Shown piece by piece: positions 8,739 to 17,485 of a stretch of 64,000 nucleotides of DNA (position 1 is the stretch's first letter; every line of letters begins with the position of its first letter). The position numbers were made by a program, and so were the translations under genes. Source of the stretch: JBLHKS01 sp047620505. Lineage in GTDB: Bacteria; Verrucomicrobiota; Verrucomicrobiia; Verrucomicrobiales; DEV007. The stretch covers positions 1 through 64,000 of the forward strand of contig JBLHKS010000001.1 of assembly GCA_047620505.1 (NCBI GenBank), written 5' to 3'. The notes under the pieces were generated by a model. The model saw only the letters and a program-made list of their open reading frames with translations. It was not told the DNA's origin and did no database searches.

Positions 8739-9206
8739 TTAGATGCCGCGATGACGTCCGCCGCCACCACCGCCACCACCGCCACCGCGGTCGCCACGGT
8801 CATAGTCGCGTCTTCCGCCACCACCACCACCACCGCCGCCGCCGCCGCCACGGTAACCGCCGCGGTCTCCACCGCCGCCACCTCCACGGTAGCCGCCGCG
8901 ATCTCCACCACCGCCGCCACCGCCGCCACCGCCGCCACCGCCGCCGCCACCTCGTGGTCGCTCACGGCGTTCTTCAGCCTCGTTTACACGAAGCTGTCTC
9001 CCTCCGAAGTCGGCCCCATCGAGGGTTCTAATCGCTTCTTCTCCAATTTCTCGGCTCGAAAGCGTAACGAACGCGAATCCGCGCGGTCTGTCGGTTTCCC
9101 TGTCGATAGGGAAGAAAAGGTCCTCAATGGGTTCGAACTTCGCGAGAAATTCGCGTAATTCGCTCTCAGAGGTACCAAACGGAATGTTTCCAATATATAA
9201 CTTCAT
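8739..9206 (-). CDS. Glycine-rich RNA-binding protein with one RRM domain
   Basis: The 155-residue protein has a single RNA recognition motif at residues 1-80. RNP2 is K-L-Y-I-G-N-I-P and RNP1 is R-G-F-A-F-V-T-L. A low-complexity tail of long poly-glycine runs follows, broken by D-R-G-G-Y-R-G-G and ending R-H-R-G-I. Bacterial proteins of this layout (cyanobacterial Rbp-type, also found in PVC bacteria) bind single-stranded RNA and are often cold-induced; the role here is inferred. Start choice is supported by an AGGAG sequence 8-12 bases upstream of the ATG (minus strand). The tail is encoded by GGT/GGC/GGA repeats and is probably length-variable, so assembly slippage in this stretch is possible. 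Confidence 0.92.
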   Translation of the reverse strand: MKLYIGNIPFGTSESELREFLAKFEPIEDLFFPIDRETDRPRGFAFVTLSSREIGEEAIRTLDGADFGGRQLRVNEAEERRERPRGGGGGGGGGGGGGGGGDRGGYRGGGGGGDRGGYRGGGGGGGGGGGGRRDYDRGDRGGGGGGGGGGRHRGI

Positions 9207-9388
9207 GCAATCAATTCTCCTGTTCTAAAATGCCGCTCTCGCCGGGTTCAAAAACGTTTTACCAAGACCGCCAAAATGAGGAGACCGTAGCTTCACGATA
9301 AATTGGCGCGAGCAGACCCGAAGACGCTCGATTGAAAATCATGCTTGGCAAACAGTTTTCGGGACTTTCCTAACTGCTCGCTTTCGCG

Positions 9389-10729
9389 TCACGCATTACC
9401 GATTTCTTCCAGCAGGATCTGGTTCATGCGAATTCCCGCCTCGAAATTGGCGACTGGGAAATTCTCATTTGGCGAATGGGCCTTGCAGTCTGGAAGGGCA
9501 AGTCCTAACAGAAGTGTATCGACTCCCAGCACGTCCTTGAAGCCCTGGACAATCGGGATGCTGCCGCCTTCACGAATCAACATTGGCTCAGCGTTGAATG
9601 CTTTTCGAAGCGCGGATTGAGCAGCTGCTCCGAATCCGGCGGTTGGATCCATGAGATAAGCCGGTCCGTGATGGCCTTTTGTGATTTTCAATTTCACGCC
9701 GGACGGGCAGCGATCTCGAAGGTGTTTTGACGCGAGTTTCATGATCTCGATCGGATCCTGATTCGGGACGAGCCGGAAACTCAGCTTCACGTGAGCCTTG
9801 CTCGCGATTACCGTCTTCGAACCCGGTCCCTGATAGCCGGACCCGATGCCGTTGACCTCGGCTGTCGGTCGGGCCCAGCGCCTTTCATAGGATCCGTAGC
9901 CATCCTCGCCGAACACGTCGGGAACGCCGCACTGCTCGTAAAGCTCAGTATCGCCGTCAGGCAAGGCCGCCCACTTTTCGCGTTCCCAATCGCGGAGATG
10001 GCCGACGTTGTCATAGAACCCCTTAATCGCGACGCGGTGGCTCGATTCTTCGTGAAGGCTCGCAACCAAACGGGCTGCGACAGTCGCCGGATTCGCGACG
10101 CCGCCTCCGTAAATTCCAGAGTGGAGATCCACGTCAGGGCCGATCACGTCGAACTCCATGCAGGCGATTCCGCGCAGTCCGTAAGTCATCGTGGGGACGC
10201 CCGGAGCGACCATTCCGGTGTCTGAAACAGCAACGACATCGCACTTGAGAAGGCTCCGTTTTTCCTTGAGAAAGGGCTCGAGATTCGGGCTGCCGATTTC
10301 TTCTTCGCCTTCAATCAGGAAGGTGATGTTGACTGGAAGTTCGCCGTTTTTTGCCAGCAGCTGCTCGACTCCGAGGATGTGAGCGAGGTTCTGCCCCTTG
10401 TTGTCGGTCGAGCCGCGGGCGAAAATCACGCCATCGCGCACTTCTGGCTCGAATGGCGGTGACTCCCAGAGCTCAAGTGGGTCAACTGGCTGGACATCGT
10501 AGTGGCCGTAGATCAGAACCGTCGGCAGTCCCTTTTTGAACTTGGTCTTGGCGACAATAACCGGGTGGCCCTTGGTTTCATGAAGTGTCGTTTTGAGGCC
10601 GATTTTCTGAAACTTGTCGACCAACCAATCTGCGCAGGCTCGCGTGTCCGCGTTGTGCTGCTTGTCGGTGGAGATACTGGGGAATCTGAGATAATCAAAA
10701 AGCTGTGCAAGTCGTTGCTGGGCGGTCAT
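9389..10729 (-). CDS. M20 family metallopeptidase (dipeptidase/carboxypeptidase-like)
   Basis: The 446-residue protein belongs to the M20/ArgE/DapE superfamily of zinc peptidases. Visible landmarks are V-L-I-Y-G-H-Y-D-V-Q-P-V-D-P (first metal His and Asp), A-R-G-S-T-D-N-K-G-Q-N-L (bridging Asp), L-I-E-G-E-E-E-I-G-S-P-N (catalytic Glu pair), D-L-H-S-G-I-Y-G-G in the lid domain, and A-H-S-P-N-E-N-F (last metal His). These match the cytosolic dipeptidase group that cleaves small peptides. The frame is open upstream to 10819, but the family-like start is MTAQQRLAQLFDYLRFPSIS at ATG 10729, 58 bases after the upstream large gene's stop. Two AGCAGCTGCT copies occur in it, read as AAA and EQLL. Confidence 0.9.
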   Translation of the reverse strand: MTAQQRLAQLFDYLRFPSISTDKQHNADTRACADWLVDKFQKIGLKTTLHETKGHPVIVAKTKFKKGLPTVLIYGHYDVQPVDPLELWESPPFEPEVRDGVIFARGSTDNKGQNLAHILGVEQLLAKNGELPVNITFLIEGEEEIGSPNLEPFLKEKRSLLKCDVVAVSDTGMVAPGVPTMTYGLRGIACMEFDVIGPDVDLHSGIYGGGVANPATVAARLVASLHEESSHRVAIKGFYDNVGHLRDWEREKWAALPDGDTELYEQCGVPDVFGEDGYGSYERRWARPTAEVNGIGSGYQGPGSKTVIASKAHVKLSFRLVPNQDPIEIMKLASKHLRDRCPSGVKLKITKGHHGPAYLMDPTAGFGAAAQSALRKAFNAEPMLIREGGSIPIVQGFKDVLGVDTLLLGLALPDCKAHSPNENFPVANFEAGIRMNQILLEEIGNA

Positions 10730-10787
10730 GCGCGCAACTTGGCACGGAATCGAAAGAGCGCCACCAGTGGTCGTTCGATATCCAGAT

Positions 10788-13700
10788 TCAACGTGGAACG
10801 ATCTTCGTTTCCCGCTCAAAGATCTTCAAAGCGGCGTCGGTCGCGTCGACAAACGCTTTGTACTTTTCGGCATCAAACTGGCCGGATTCCCGCGAAAAAT
10901 TCCAGATGACCGCGTTGTCTTCGAGCTTGCTACTCCATTGAGCGAACTCACTCGACTCAGCCTGATCCAACGAATCGGATTTTGCGAATTTCCATTTTTG
11001 ACCGTCCGTAAATTCAAACCTGACTTCATAAGTAGTCGGTCGTTCCAATTCAAACGGCGAACGGCGATCTTCTATGTAGTCGGCTTTAAGATAATACAGT
11101 TCCCAGGGGGCAGGCAGCTCAACTTCCCGTGAGCGATCGTCGCCTTTTTCTGCTCCTCCTGCAATTGTGTATTCGAGGAGAATCCGCAGCGGTTTGTTGA
11201 GGTCTTCAAAGTCTGTGAACTTCACCGACTTCAGTCGAAGGCCGGGCAAGACTTGGAAAGTGCTTTGTAGCCGGCTTCGATGCTCCTCGGGATCACGAAC
11301 AGCAAAATAGTCCCGCAGATTTGCCGCGCGGTAGCCCGAGAAAACTGCTTCTTCTTCAACAACCAAGTCTAACCCGGATACGCCAATTTTTCGTATAATT
11401 TCGAGACGATTGCTATCTACAGGGTATTCGCTAATCGTTTCAAGACGTGGGTTTCCGGGCTGAAGAACCAGAACGCGCTTGCTGGCCAATCCATAGGGAG
11501 GGAGAGACGAGGTTGCGAGATAATCATCCGTGCAATCGATAAATTGACCTCCGCGAAATCCGGGAACGAAAAGAATCATGTGGTTGAACTGATTCAAATC
11601 CGGCAGACCTTCGCGAACGTCCCCGTCTGTATTCGCTAACGTAAGATAGGACTCGATACCTTTAGATTTCAGGAGATGATAAAGAAGCAAGGAGTGGTCT
11701 TTGCAATCTCCATAGCGATTTCGCAGGGTGCGCCCGGCAGGGGGCGGGATCCGTCCGCGTGGTCCGAATTCTATCGCATTGTAGGTTAGCTCTTTTCGCA
11801 CGAAAGTCGCGAGACGGACGACAGCCTCATCAATATTTTCTGCGTCGCCAGCAACCCGCTTTGCTGCCGTCGTGACCTCTGTCGGCGTGTCGCTCAAAAG
11901 CGGCTCAAGATCCTTTGCGTACTCTTCGCCGATCACTTTCCAGCTTTTGTCAGCGCTGGAAATCCACAATGAAGGCAAGTAGCGATCATACGATGGCTGG
12001 AGCGGCTCCGAGGTCAGTTTTTGCGGAAAATGAAGGCTCCAGGCGAGCATCTGATCGCTCTCCAGCGTGTCTAGTTCACCCTCCGTCTCCCATTTTATTT
12101 TGTCGACTTCGCCCGTGACTGCAATGGTCTCGTAGCGGCAAGGATAGTTGTCGTAGAAAACGTGATCTACGAGCTGAAAGGAATCGATGTTTGCGAGTGT
12201 TTCACGCGTTACAGCGAGTTCGAGAGTTACCCCTTTGGTCAATCCGGGAACCGGCGCGTTCAGGGTTTGGTTGTCGGTAGCCATTGATTGGCCCGCCTCA
12301 TCCATGACGTAAAAATCATTTACGTCTCCTTTTGTAATGATATCGCCTTTCTCGTCGCGAATAATCATTGTATTGATGAACAACCGTTCAGAAAATGGAT
12401 CAAATTGATAACGAAGCATCTTGTAGGCAGAAATTCCTCTCTCTCCGGTGATTCGCACCGTTAAATACATTGTTTCGCGTTGACGATGGCCCTTGCGAAA
12501 ATGGATCACGCGAATTCGGCGTAAAACCTGAGCTCCGTAGCTTTCATCTTCCAGGTCTCCAGCCTTTTCTTCCAGCAGCTGCTGGAGTTCATCGGGGATT
12601 TCGACCGCTTCGATTTCGTTTTTGACGAGAGAGTTGTCTCCTTCTCCAAGAGCCGCTGAAGCACGCGCCAAAGCATGCTTGAGATATTCGTTTTCCGAAT
12701 TCAATTCGATAGATACTTCGTATGCAGATTGCGCATCGCGATAACGTTCCGTCGACATGTAAGCCTGACCGCGCAGCCAAGCCACATCCCAGGTTTCCTT
12801 TTCATTTTCGATGATTTGCTGGCAGACTTCGAGACACTTTTCGGGCTCTTCAAGTTGGAGGTGGTATTCCGCTAGATCGTAGGCGACGCCTCCATCGAAA
12901 GGCTCCCGTTCCAGTCTCTTTTGCAGTGCCTCGATCGCTTCCGCCGTTCGGCCGAGGTCATCCAGGATATCGGCCCGCCAGATCAACGTCATGTCTGACC
13001 GATTCCTCTTTTCGAATACATCTATCGCAGCCAACGCATCCTCTTCTCGATTTCGTTCGCCTAAAAGTTGGATATATTCATAGAATCGATTTTCATCGCC
13101 GTGGCCAAGTTTGAAGGCTTCTTCATAACGATCGAGTGCTTTATCGATTTTGCCAGATTGATCAAGGTTCCACGCGATCTCGGCTGCGATTTCAGCGTTT
13201 TTTCCTTGGTCCGTTCTATACTTTTCTAAAGCCTCGATCGCCGTTTGGTATTTCTGCAACTCCTCCCAGGAGTAAGCGATATTCAACGCGTAGGTGGCGT
13301 TTTCAGGCGCAAAATTTAGAGCGGATTGAAACAGAGCTGCCGCTTCTTCATATTGATCATCTCCAAAACGTTTCAGGCCGAGCCGATTAAAGATTTTGCT
13401 TCGAATAATACGCTGATTCTTGTTAAGAGCGAACTTGCTGTCGGAATCCAGTGCGGGACCGGGCTCGATCAAATCCAAGACCGGGGTTAATTCGGTCAAT
13501 CGATCTGCCCCAGCTTCAGATGCCCAAAGGATCAGGCACCAGCCCCTTCCTTCGTGCTCAAAAACTCGGATCACATCCAGATGCTCCTCGCTGTCCGCAA
13601 GATGCGTCATCCGCATCTCCAAACCAGCCACGCCGTTTGAATCAAATGGCTTAATTTCGTCGAGTTCATCCGGGTAGTCTGTCTCTCCCCACATCACCCA

Positions 13701-14906
13701 GAGTGTCGCAGCTGCCAGGTCTTCCACGCTGACTTCGTGATCCTGTAAATCGAATGAAAGCAGCCCGAAGCTGCCCATTGCGCCGAATTGAGCGCCAAAG
13801 TCGGCGTCGGCGAAATCATCTGCGATTGAGTCCCAAGTCAACCAGCCGGATCCTTGCAAATTCGCGGTCATCCCAAGATGCTGAATCACCACCGGTTCGG
13901 TTATTGCCTTTCCTGAGCTGTAACAAACCGCCTCTGGATCGATCAGCTCGAATCGGCGCGCCATTTCATTCATTACGCGATCGGTCTCTTCCCAACTTTT
14001 TTCTGAGACGCCGATCATCTGATACGCATACCCGTTGTGCATCGCGGCGTAGGTTCTGTGGTAAGCGGTGACGCCTTCATCGGAACCTTCGCATCGGCAG
14101 TTCACAAAAGTGATTCCGTCGATCTCAATCGGCGCGTCTTCGCCAAGTTTGCCCTTCTCATAGGCAGCTTTCATGTTCTCCATTGCGATATGGCGAATTC
14201 CAGCGTTAGTCATCCCGATTTCCACTCCCATTCGTTCGGCGACCACGATGAAGACGGTTTCCTCCTGATACCGGCTCAGGACGACACTGGCCGTTGGGTC
14301 GACGAGCTTAGGATCGAGGGACATCCACGGGCGTTCTGGTACGACAAACGTAAAATTTTCGTCTTCGAAACGCGTCGGTTCGCCAGCCACTGGCGGAATG
14401 AATTCTGATTCCGACCTTTCTGATTGGTCTCTCGGATTCTTGGACTCGCTCGCTAACTTTTCGGCCTCTTCTTGTTTTGCGGACACGTAATAAAATAGTC
14501 CGCACAGAGCCAATCCGTTCAGGATCAGCGACCACACTCCAGCATGCGGCCCTCCTGGATAGACGTCGTTTCGCCCCCGATAGATTGCTAGGCTTACGAT
14601 CGCCGCAAGGAGGCCCAGCGCCCAAATGATTGCCGAAATAAACGGCTGAAAATCCTGGATCAACTCAGGTGGGTTGAGGATCGAAACCAGCGCGCCTCCT
14701 AGAAACGTCGTACAAAAAAGGATCATCGCCACTGGGCCGAGCGACTGCGACTTTCCCTTCCAAAGTACAATCAGACTCCAGATCAATCCGACGATAGCGC
14801 CGATCCCCACTGCAAACGCGATCGCCTGGTGAATCTGGACGGTCGGGTCCTTCCAATCGTGGTCGGCGAAAGCGGCCAATATTGGAGTTAAGGAGCTGGG
14901 GATCAT
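10788..14906 (-). CDS. Large membrane protein with TPRs, DUF3857 and transglutaminase-like domain
   Basis: From ATG 14906 the protein is 1,372 residues (a TTG at 15017 is also in frame). Four hydrophobic helices lie within the first 150 residues. A globular region of about 340 residues containing F-T-F-V-V-P-E-R-P-W follows, then six or more tetratricopeptide-like repeats at roughly residues 490-765. A beta-rich DUF3857-type domain comes next, then a transglutaminase-like domain with the expected catalytic Cys in Y-G-D-C-K-D-H-S (near 1066), His in F-N-H-M-I-L-F, and Asp in I-D-C-T-D-D-Y-L. DUF3857/transglutaminase proteins are common in Bacteroidota and PVC bacteria and their substrates are unknown. 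This one is unusual in also carrying the membrane helices and TPR array. Function is not assigned beyond domain content. Confidence 0.85.
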   Translation of the reverse strand: MIPSSLTPILAAFADHDWKDPTVQIHQAIAFAVGIGAIVGLIWSLIVLWKGKSQSLGPVAMILFCTTFLGGALVSILNPPELIQDFQPFISAIIWALGLLAAIVSLAIYRGRNDVYPGGPHAGVWSLILNGLALCGLFYYVSAKQEEAEKLASESKNPRDQSERSESEFIPPVAGEPTRFEDENFTFVVPERPWMSLDPKLVDPTASVVLSRYQEETVFIVVAERMGVEIGMTNAGIRHIAMENMKAAYEKGKLGEDAPIEIDGITFVNCRCEGSDEGVTAYHRTYAAMHNGYAYQMIGVSEKSWEETDRVMNEMARRFELIDPEAVCYSSGKAITEPVVIQHLGMTANLQGSGWLTWDSIADDFADADFGAQFGAMGSFGLLSFDLQDHEVSVEDLAAATLWVMWGETDYPDELDEIKPFDSNGVAGLEMRMTHLADSEEHLDVIRVFEHEGRGWCLILWASEAGADRLTELTPVLDLIEPGPALDSDSKFALNKNQRIIRSKIFNRLGLKRFGDDQYEEAAALFQSALNFAPENATYALNIAYSWEELQKYQTAIEALEKYRTDQGKNAEIAAEIAWNLDQSGKIDKALDRYEEAFKLGHGDENRFYEYIQLLGERNREEDALAAIDVFEKRNRSDMTLIWRADILDDLGRTAEAIEALQKRLEREPFDGGVAYDLAEYHLQLEEPEKCLEVCQQIIENEKETWDVAWLRGQAYMSTERYRDAQSAYEVSIELNSENEYLKHALARASAALGEGDNSLVKNEIEAVEIPDELQQLLEEKAGDLEDESYGAQVLRRIRVIHFRKGHRQRETMYLTVRITGERGISAYKMLRYQFDPFSERLFINTMIIRDEKGDIITKGDVNDFYVMDEAGQSMATDNQTLNAPVPGLTKGVTLELAVTRETLANIDSFQLVDHVFYDNYPCRYETIAVTGEVDKIKWETEGELDTLESDQMLAWSLHFPQKLTSEPLQPSYDRYLPSLWISSADKSWKVIGEEYAKDLEPLLSDTPTEVTTAAKRVAGDAENIDEAVVRLATFVRKELTYNAIEFGPRGRIPPPAGRTLRNRYGDCKDHSLLLYHLLKSKGIESYLTLANTDGDVREGLPDLNQFNHMILFVPGFRGGQFIDCTDDYLATSSLPPYGLASKRVLVLQPGNPRLETISEYPVDSNRLEIIRKIGVSGLDLVVEEEAVFSGYRAANLRDYFAVRDPEEHRSRLQSTFQVLPGLRLKSVKFTDFEDLNKPLRILLEYTIAGGAEKGDDRSREVELPAPWELYYLKADYIEDRRSPFELERPTTYEVRFEFTDGQKWKFAKSDSLDQAESSEFAQWSSKLEDNAVIWNFSRESGQFDAEKYKAFVDATDAALKIFERETKIVPR

Positions 14907-15133
14907 TTCAAGGAGCCTGTTTTCGGGTGAGCCATTCAAGCCCGAAAAATGCTGCGTGACTACTGAATACTGGTGGGCCGACTCGCGTCTGAAATTTCGC
15001 TGAAGCAAAAGCAGCAATCATTGATCCCCGGAACCCAGGCGGGGGTGGCACCCAGCCCGATGTTGGGGCCTTTCAGGCAGCCATCCCCGCTCTGTGTTTC
15101 GCAGCTCATCAAAGGTGTGCTACGGGTTGCGCG
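14907..15133. other. Divergent intergenic region upstream of mnmE
   Basis: The 227 bases separate the start of the large TPR/transglutaminase gene (minus) from mnmE (plus). The minus-strand frame stays open through part of it, to a TTG at 15017, which would shorten the spacer. I see GC-rich short inverted repeats (for example around 15043-15067) but no convincing sigma-70 promoter, riboswitch or tRNA. Confidence 0.4.
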
Positions 15134-16471
15134 ATGAACGAAGACACTATCGCAGCGATCGCAACTCCACCCGGACAGGGGGCGATTTCCGTTTTGCGCG
15201 TGTCAGGACCTGACGCCCGCTGCATCGCCGAGCGAATTTTCCGAGGCCCCTCGCTAAAACCTCGAGTTCAGACTTTCGGCTCAATCGTCGACAGCGACGG
15301 AAATGAGGTTGATGAGGTCCTACTGACACTGTTTCACGGCCCGAAGAGTTATACCGGCGAAGACACCTTCGAAGTCAGCTGCCACGGCGGGATTCTTGTG
15401 ACCCGAACGATTCTTGAGCTGCTGATCCGAGCCGGTGCACGTCACGCCGAAGCTGGCGAGTTTACTCAGCGCGCATTTCTAAACGGCAAGATGGACCTGA
15501 CTCAGGCGGAAGCCGTGATGGACGTGATTTCAGCGCAGACGACTCTGGCGCTTCGAGCGGCTAACGAACAACTCGGCGGCAGGCTCGGCGCGCAGGTCGA
15601 ACAACTCCGTCAGGCGGTGATCGGGATCGTCGCGCATGTCGAAGCCTACATCGATTTTCCGGACGAGGATATCGACCCCGATGTCGGCCAGCAGCTGCTG
15701 GAGCGGATCGCGAAAATCGAAGCCGAAATCCAGCGTCTCACGGCGACGGCCGATCAGGGGCGAATTTTACGCGAAGGGGTCCGAACGGTGATCGCGGGTG
15801 CTCCGAATGTTGGGAAATCCAGCCTCTTGAATGTTCTTTCAGGTTTTGAGCGCGCGATTGTCAGCAAAACGGCGGGCACGACGCGCGACACGATCGAAGA
15901 AGTCATCAACCTCGGCGGCCTGCCCTTGAAGCTCGTCGACACAGCTGGCATTCGAGCGTCCGAGGACGAAATCGAGCGCGAAGGCGTTTCCCGGACCGAG
16001 AAGCAGATCGAAAACGCCGAACTCGTACTCGAAGTTTTCGACGTCAGCCGCCCGAAATCGGAGAACTCGGCTCCGTTGAAAATTCCGGCTGGCGCGCGCC
16101 GAGTCGCGGTTCTCAACAAGCTGGATCTCGGCCGAAATTCGGATTGGATCGAGGAAGACGGCGTTGCGATCTCCTGCGCGGAGCCGGCCGGAATCGACGC
16201 TCTGATCGAGCGAGTTTTGAGCGTTCTCCAAGGTGACGGTCCAGCCTGGGGCGATCACTCGGTCGCGGTCAACGCGCGGCACCGGTCGTGCCTCAGCCAA
16301 GCAGGCGAGTTCCTCTCAGCAGCTGCTGAAAAACTGCGGCTCAGCGAATCGCCTGAATTCGCGGCGATCGAACTGCGCTCGGCACTCGATCGCATTGGCG
16401 ATGTCGTTGGGAAGACCGATGTCGAGGAAATCCTCGGCGAAATCTTCGGTCAATTCTGCATTGGAAAATAG
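15134..16471 (+). CDS. mnmE: tRNA uridine-5-carboxymethylaminomethyl modification GTPase MnmE (TrmE)
   Basis: The 445-residue protein is the complete MnmE. With MnmG it installs the cmnm5 group on U34 of tRNAs reading split codon boxes. The N-terminal tetrahydrofolate-binding domain begins D-T-I-A-A-I-A-T-P-P-G-Q-G-A-I-S-V-L-R and includes Y-T-G-E-D-T-F-E-V-S-C-H-G-G. The G domain shows G1 G-A-P-N-V-G-K-S-S-L-L-N, the G2 region A-G-T-T-R-D-T, G3 D-T-A-G-I-R and G4 N-K-L-D. The protein ends with the diagnostic F-C-I-G-K, whose cysteine is essential in the family. Two AGCAGCTGCT palindromes are embedded, read as G-Q-Q-L-L-E-R-I and L-S-A-A-A-E-K-L. No mnmG is adjacent. Confidence 0.98.
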   Translation: MNEDTIAAIATPPGQGAISVLRVSGPDARCIAERIFRGPSLKPRVQTFGSIVDSDGNEVDEVLLTLFHGPKSYTGEDTFEVSCHGGILVTRTILELLIRAGARHAEAGEFTQRAFLNGKMDLTQAEAVMDVISAQTTLALRAANEQLGGRLGAQVEQLRQAVIGIVAHVEAYIDFPDEDIDPDVGQQLLERIAKIEAEIQRLTATADQGRILREGVRTVIAGAPNVGKSSLLNVLSGFERAIVSKTAGTTRDTIEEVINLGGLPLKLVDTAGIRASEDEIEREGVSRTEKQIENAELVLEVFDVSRPKSENSAPLKIPAGARRVAVLNKLDLGRNSDWIEEDGVAISCAEPAGIDALIERVLSVLQGDGPAWGDHSVAVNARHRSCLSQAGEFLSAAAEKLRLSESPEFAAIELRSALDRIGDVVGKTDVEEILGEIFGQFCIGK

Positions 16472-16484
16472 TTAGCAGGCTCGC

Positions 16485-17165
16485 TCAAAGCTCGATCGTC
16501 TCACCAATTTTCGCCAGTGTCAGCTCGACGTTTCGATCAGCGAACTGCTGTTTCGCCAGCGCCTGATCAATTTTGATCGGAGGAAAAGTATCGAAATGAA
16601 TCCCGAGCACTTTTGACGCCCCAACGAACTCGGCCGCCTTCGCTGCGTCTCGCGCGCCCATCGTAAAATTGTCGCCGATGCAAAGCGCTGCCCAATCCAA
16701 CTTTGTCGATTCGCCGATCAATTTCATGTCGAGCGTGAGCGCCGTGTCTCCGGAAAAGTAGAAATTCCCGGCCAGAGATTCGACCACGAAGCCGCCAGGA
16801 TTCCCGCCGTAGCTGCCGTCCGGCATCACGCTGCTGTGAACGGCGTTGACGAAAGTAACTCGGCCAAAATCAAAATCAAAACCGCCGCCGTGATTCATGG
16901 GATGGCTGTTTTCGATGCCAAGCTGACCGAACCAGGACACGATTTCAAAATTCGAAATCAGCTTAGCTTTCGTCCGCTTCAAAATCGGCTCGGCATCGGC
17001 CAAATGGTCCTCATGGCCATGACTGACGAGGACGTAGTCGGCCTGAATCGCACTCACATCAATATCGCGGGCCAGTTCGTTCGGGCTGATGAACGGGTCG
17101 AACAGAAGCCGCTTTCCAGCGACCTCGACCAAGATGCAGGAGTGCCCAAAATAGGTTGTTTTCAC
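16485..17165 (-). CDS. UPF0173-type metal-dependent hydrolase (metallo-beta-lactamase fold)
   Basis: The protein is about 226 residues. It has the metallo-beta-lactamase metal motif V-L-V-S-H-G-H-E-D-H-L-A-D-A, preceded by T-Y-F-G-H-S-C-I-L-V-E-V and D-P-F-I-S-P-N, and followed by a lone metal-ligand region F-S-G-D-T-A-L and G-I-H-F-D-T-F-P-P-I-K. This matches the conserved UPF0173/YtkL-like hydrolases of unknown substrate. The frame opens at a GTG at 17198, but GTG 17165 gives the family N-terminus (V-K-T-T-Y-F-G-H-S-C). It is the last gene of a minus-strand run with the small ORF and the SNF2 helicase upstream. Confidence 0.87.
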   Translation of the reverse strand: MKTTYFGHSCILVEVAGKRLLFDPFISPNELARDIDVSAIQADYVLVSHGHEDHLADAEPILKRTKAKLISNFEIVSWFGQLGIENSHPMNHGGGFDFDFGRVTFVNAVHSSVMPDGSYGGNPGGFVVESLAGNFYFSGDTALTLDMKLIGESTKLDWAALCIGDNFTMGARDAAKAAEFVGASKVLGIHFDTFPPIKIDQALAKQQFADRNVELTLAKIGETIEL

Positions 17166-17201
17166 AAGATTATCAGAAGCGCGGTTGCCGGAGCGCACAA
17201 C

Positions 17202-17426
17202 TCAATCCGGCCAGGGAATGTCTTTGTCCGCTTTCGCCTCGGCGATCAATTTGTCCGTAGCTGCGTCGTCGCCTTTCAGTTTAAGATAGTGGAATCGAGT
17301 TGAGATCGCTGCCGGGCTCATCAGAGCCGCGTTGAGCTCGCGCATCGGCTTCCTTTCCGGAAATTTCCGCTTCAGAATTTCGTCGGCGCTCTCGATCTCT
17401 GGATGGTTTGTACGGATATCGGTCAT
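17202..17426 (-). CDS. Small conserved-looking hypothetical protein
   Basis: The 74-residue protein (MTDIRTNHPEIESADEILKR...) is hydrophilic and helical in character, with no signal peptide, membrane segment or metal motif, and ends in D-I-P-W-P-D. I do not recognise a family. It is well placed between the SNF2 helicase (59 bases upstream) and the UPF0173 hydrolase on the same strand, so it is probably co-transcribed with them. Its mixed codon use and position support its being a real gene. Confidence 0.6.
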   Translation of the reverse strand: MTDIRTNHPEIESADEILKRKFPERKPMRELNAALMSPAAISTRFHYLKLKGDDAATDKLIAEAKADKDIPWPD

Positions 17427-17485
17427 TTTGATCGGGTGAGATCCTGACGCAGCGCTCCTTGGCGAGGCAAGCGCAATCGATCCGG

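Noticed and set aside
8751..9158. Thr/Ala-rich plus-strand ORF
   Set aside because: It is the reverse reading of the poly-glycine repeats in the RRM gene.
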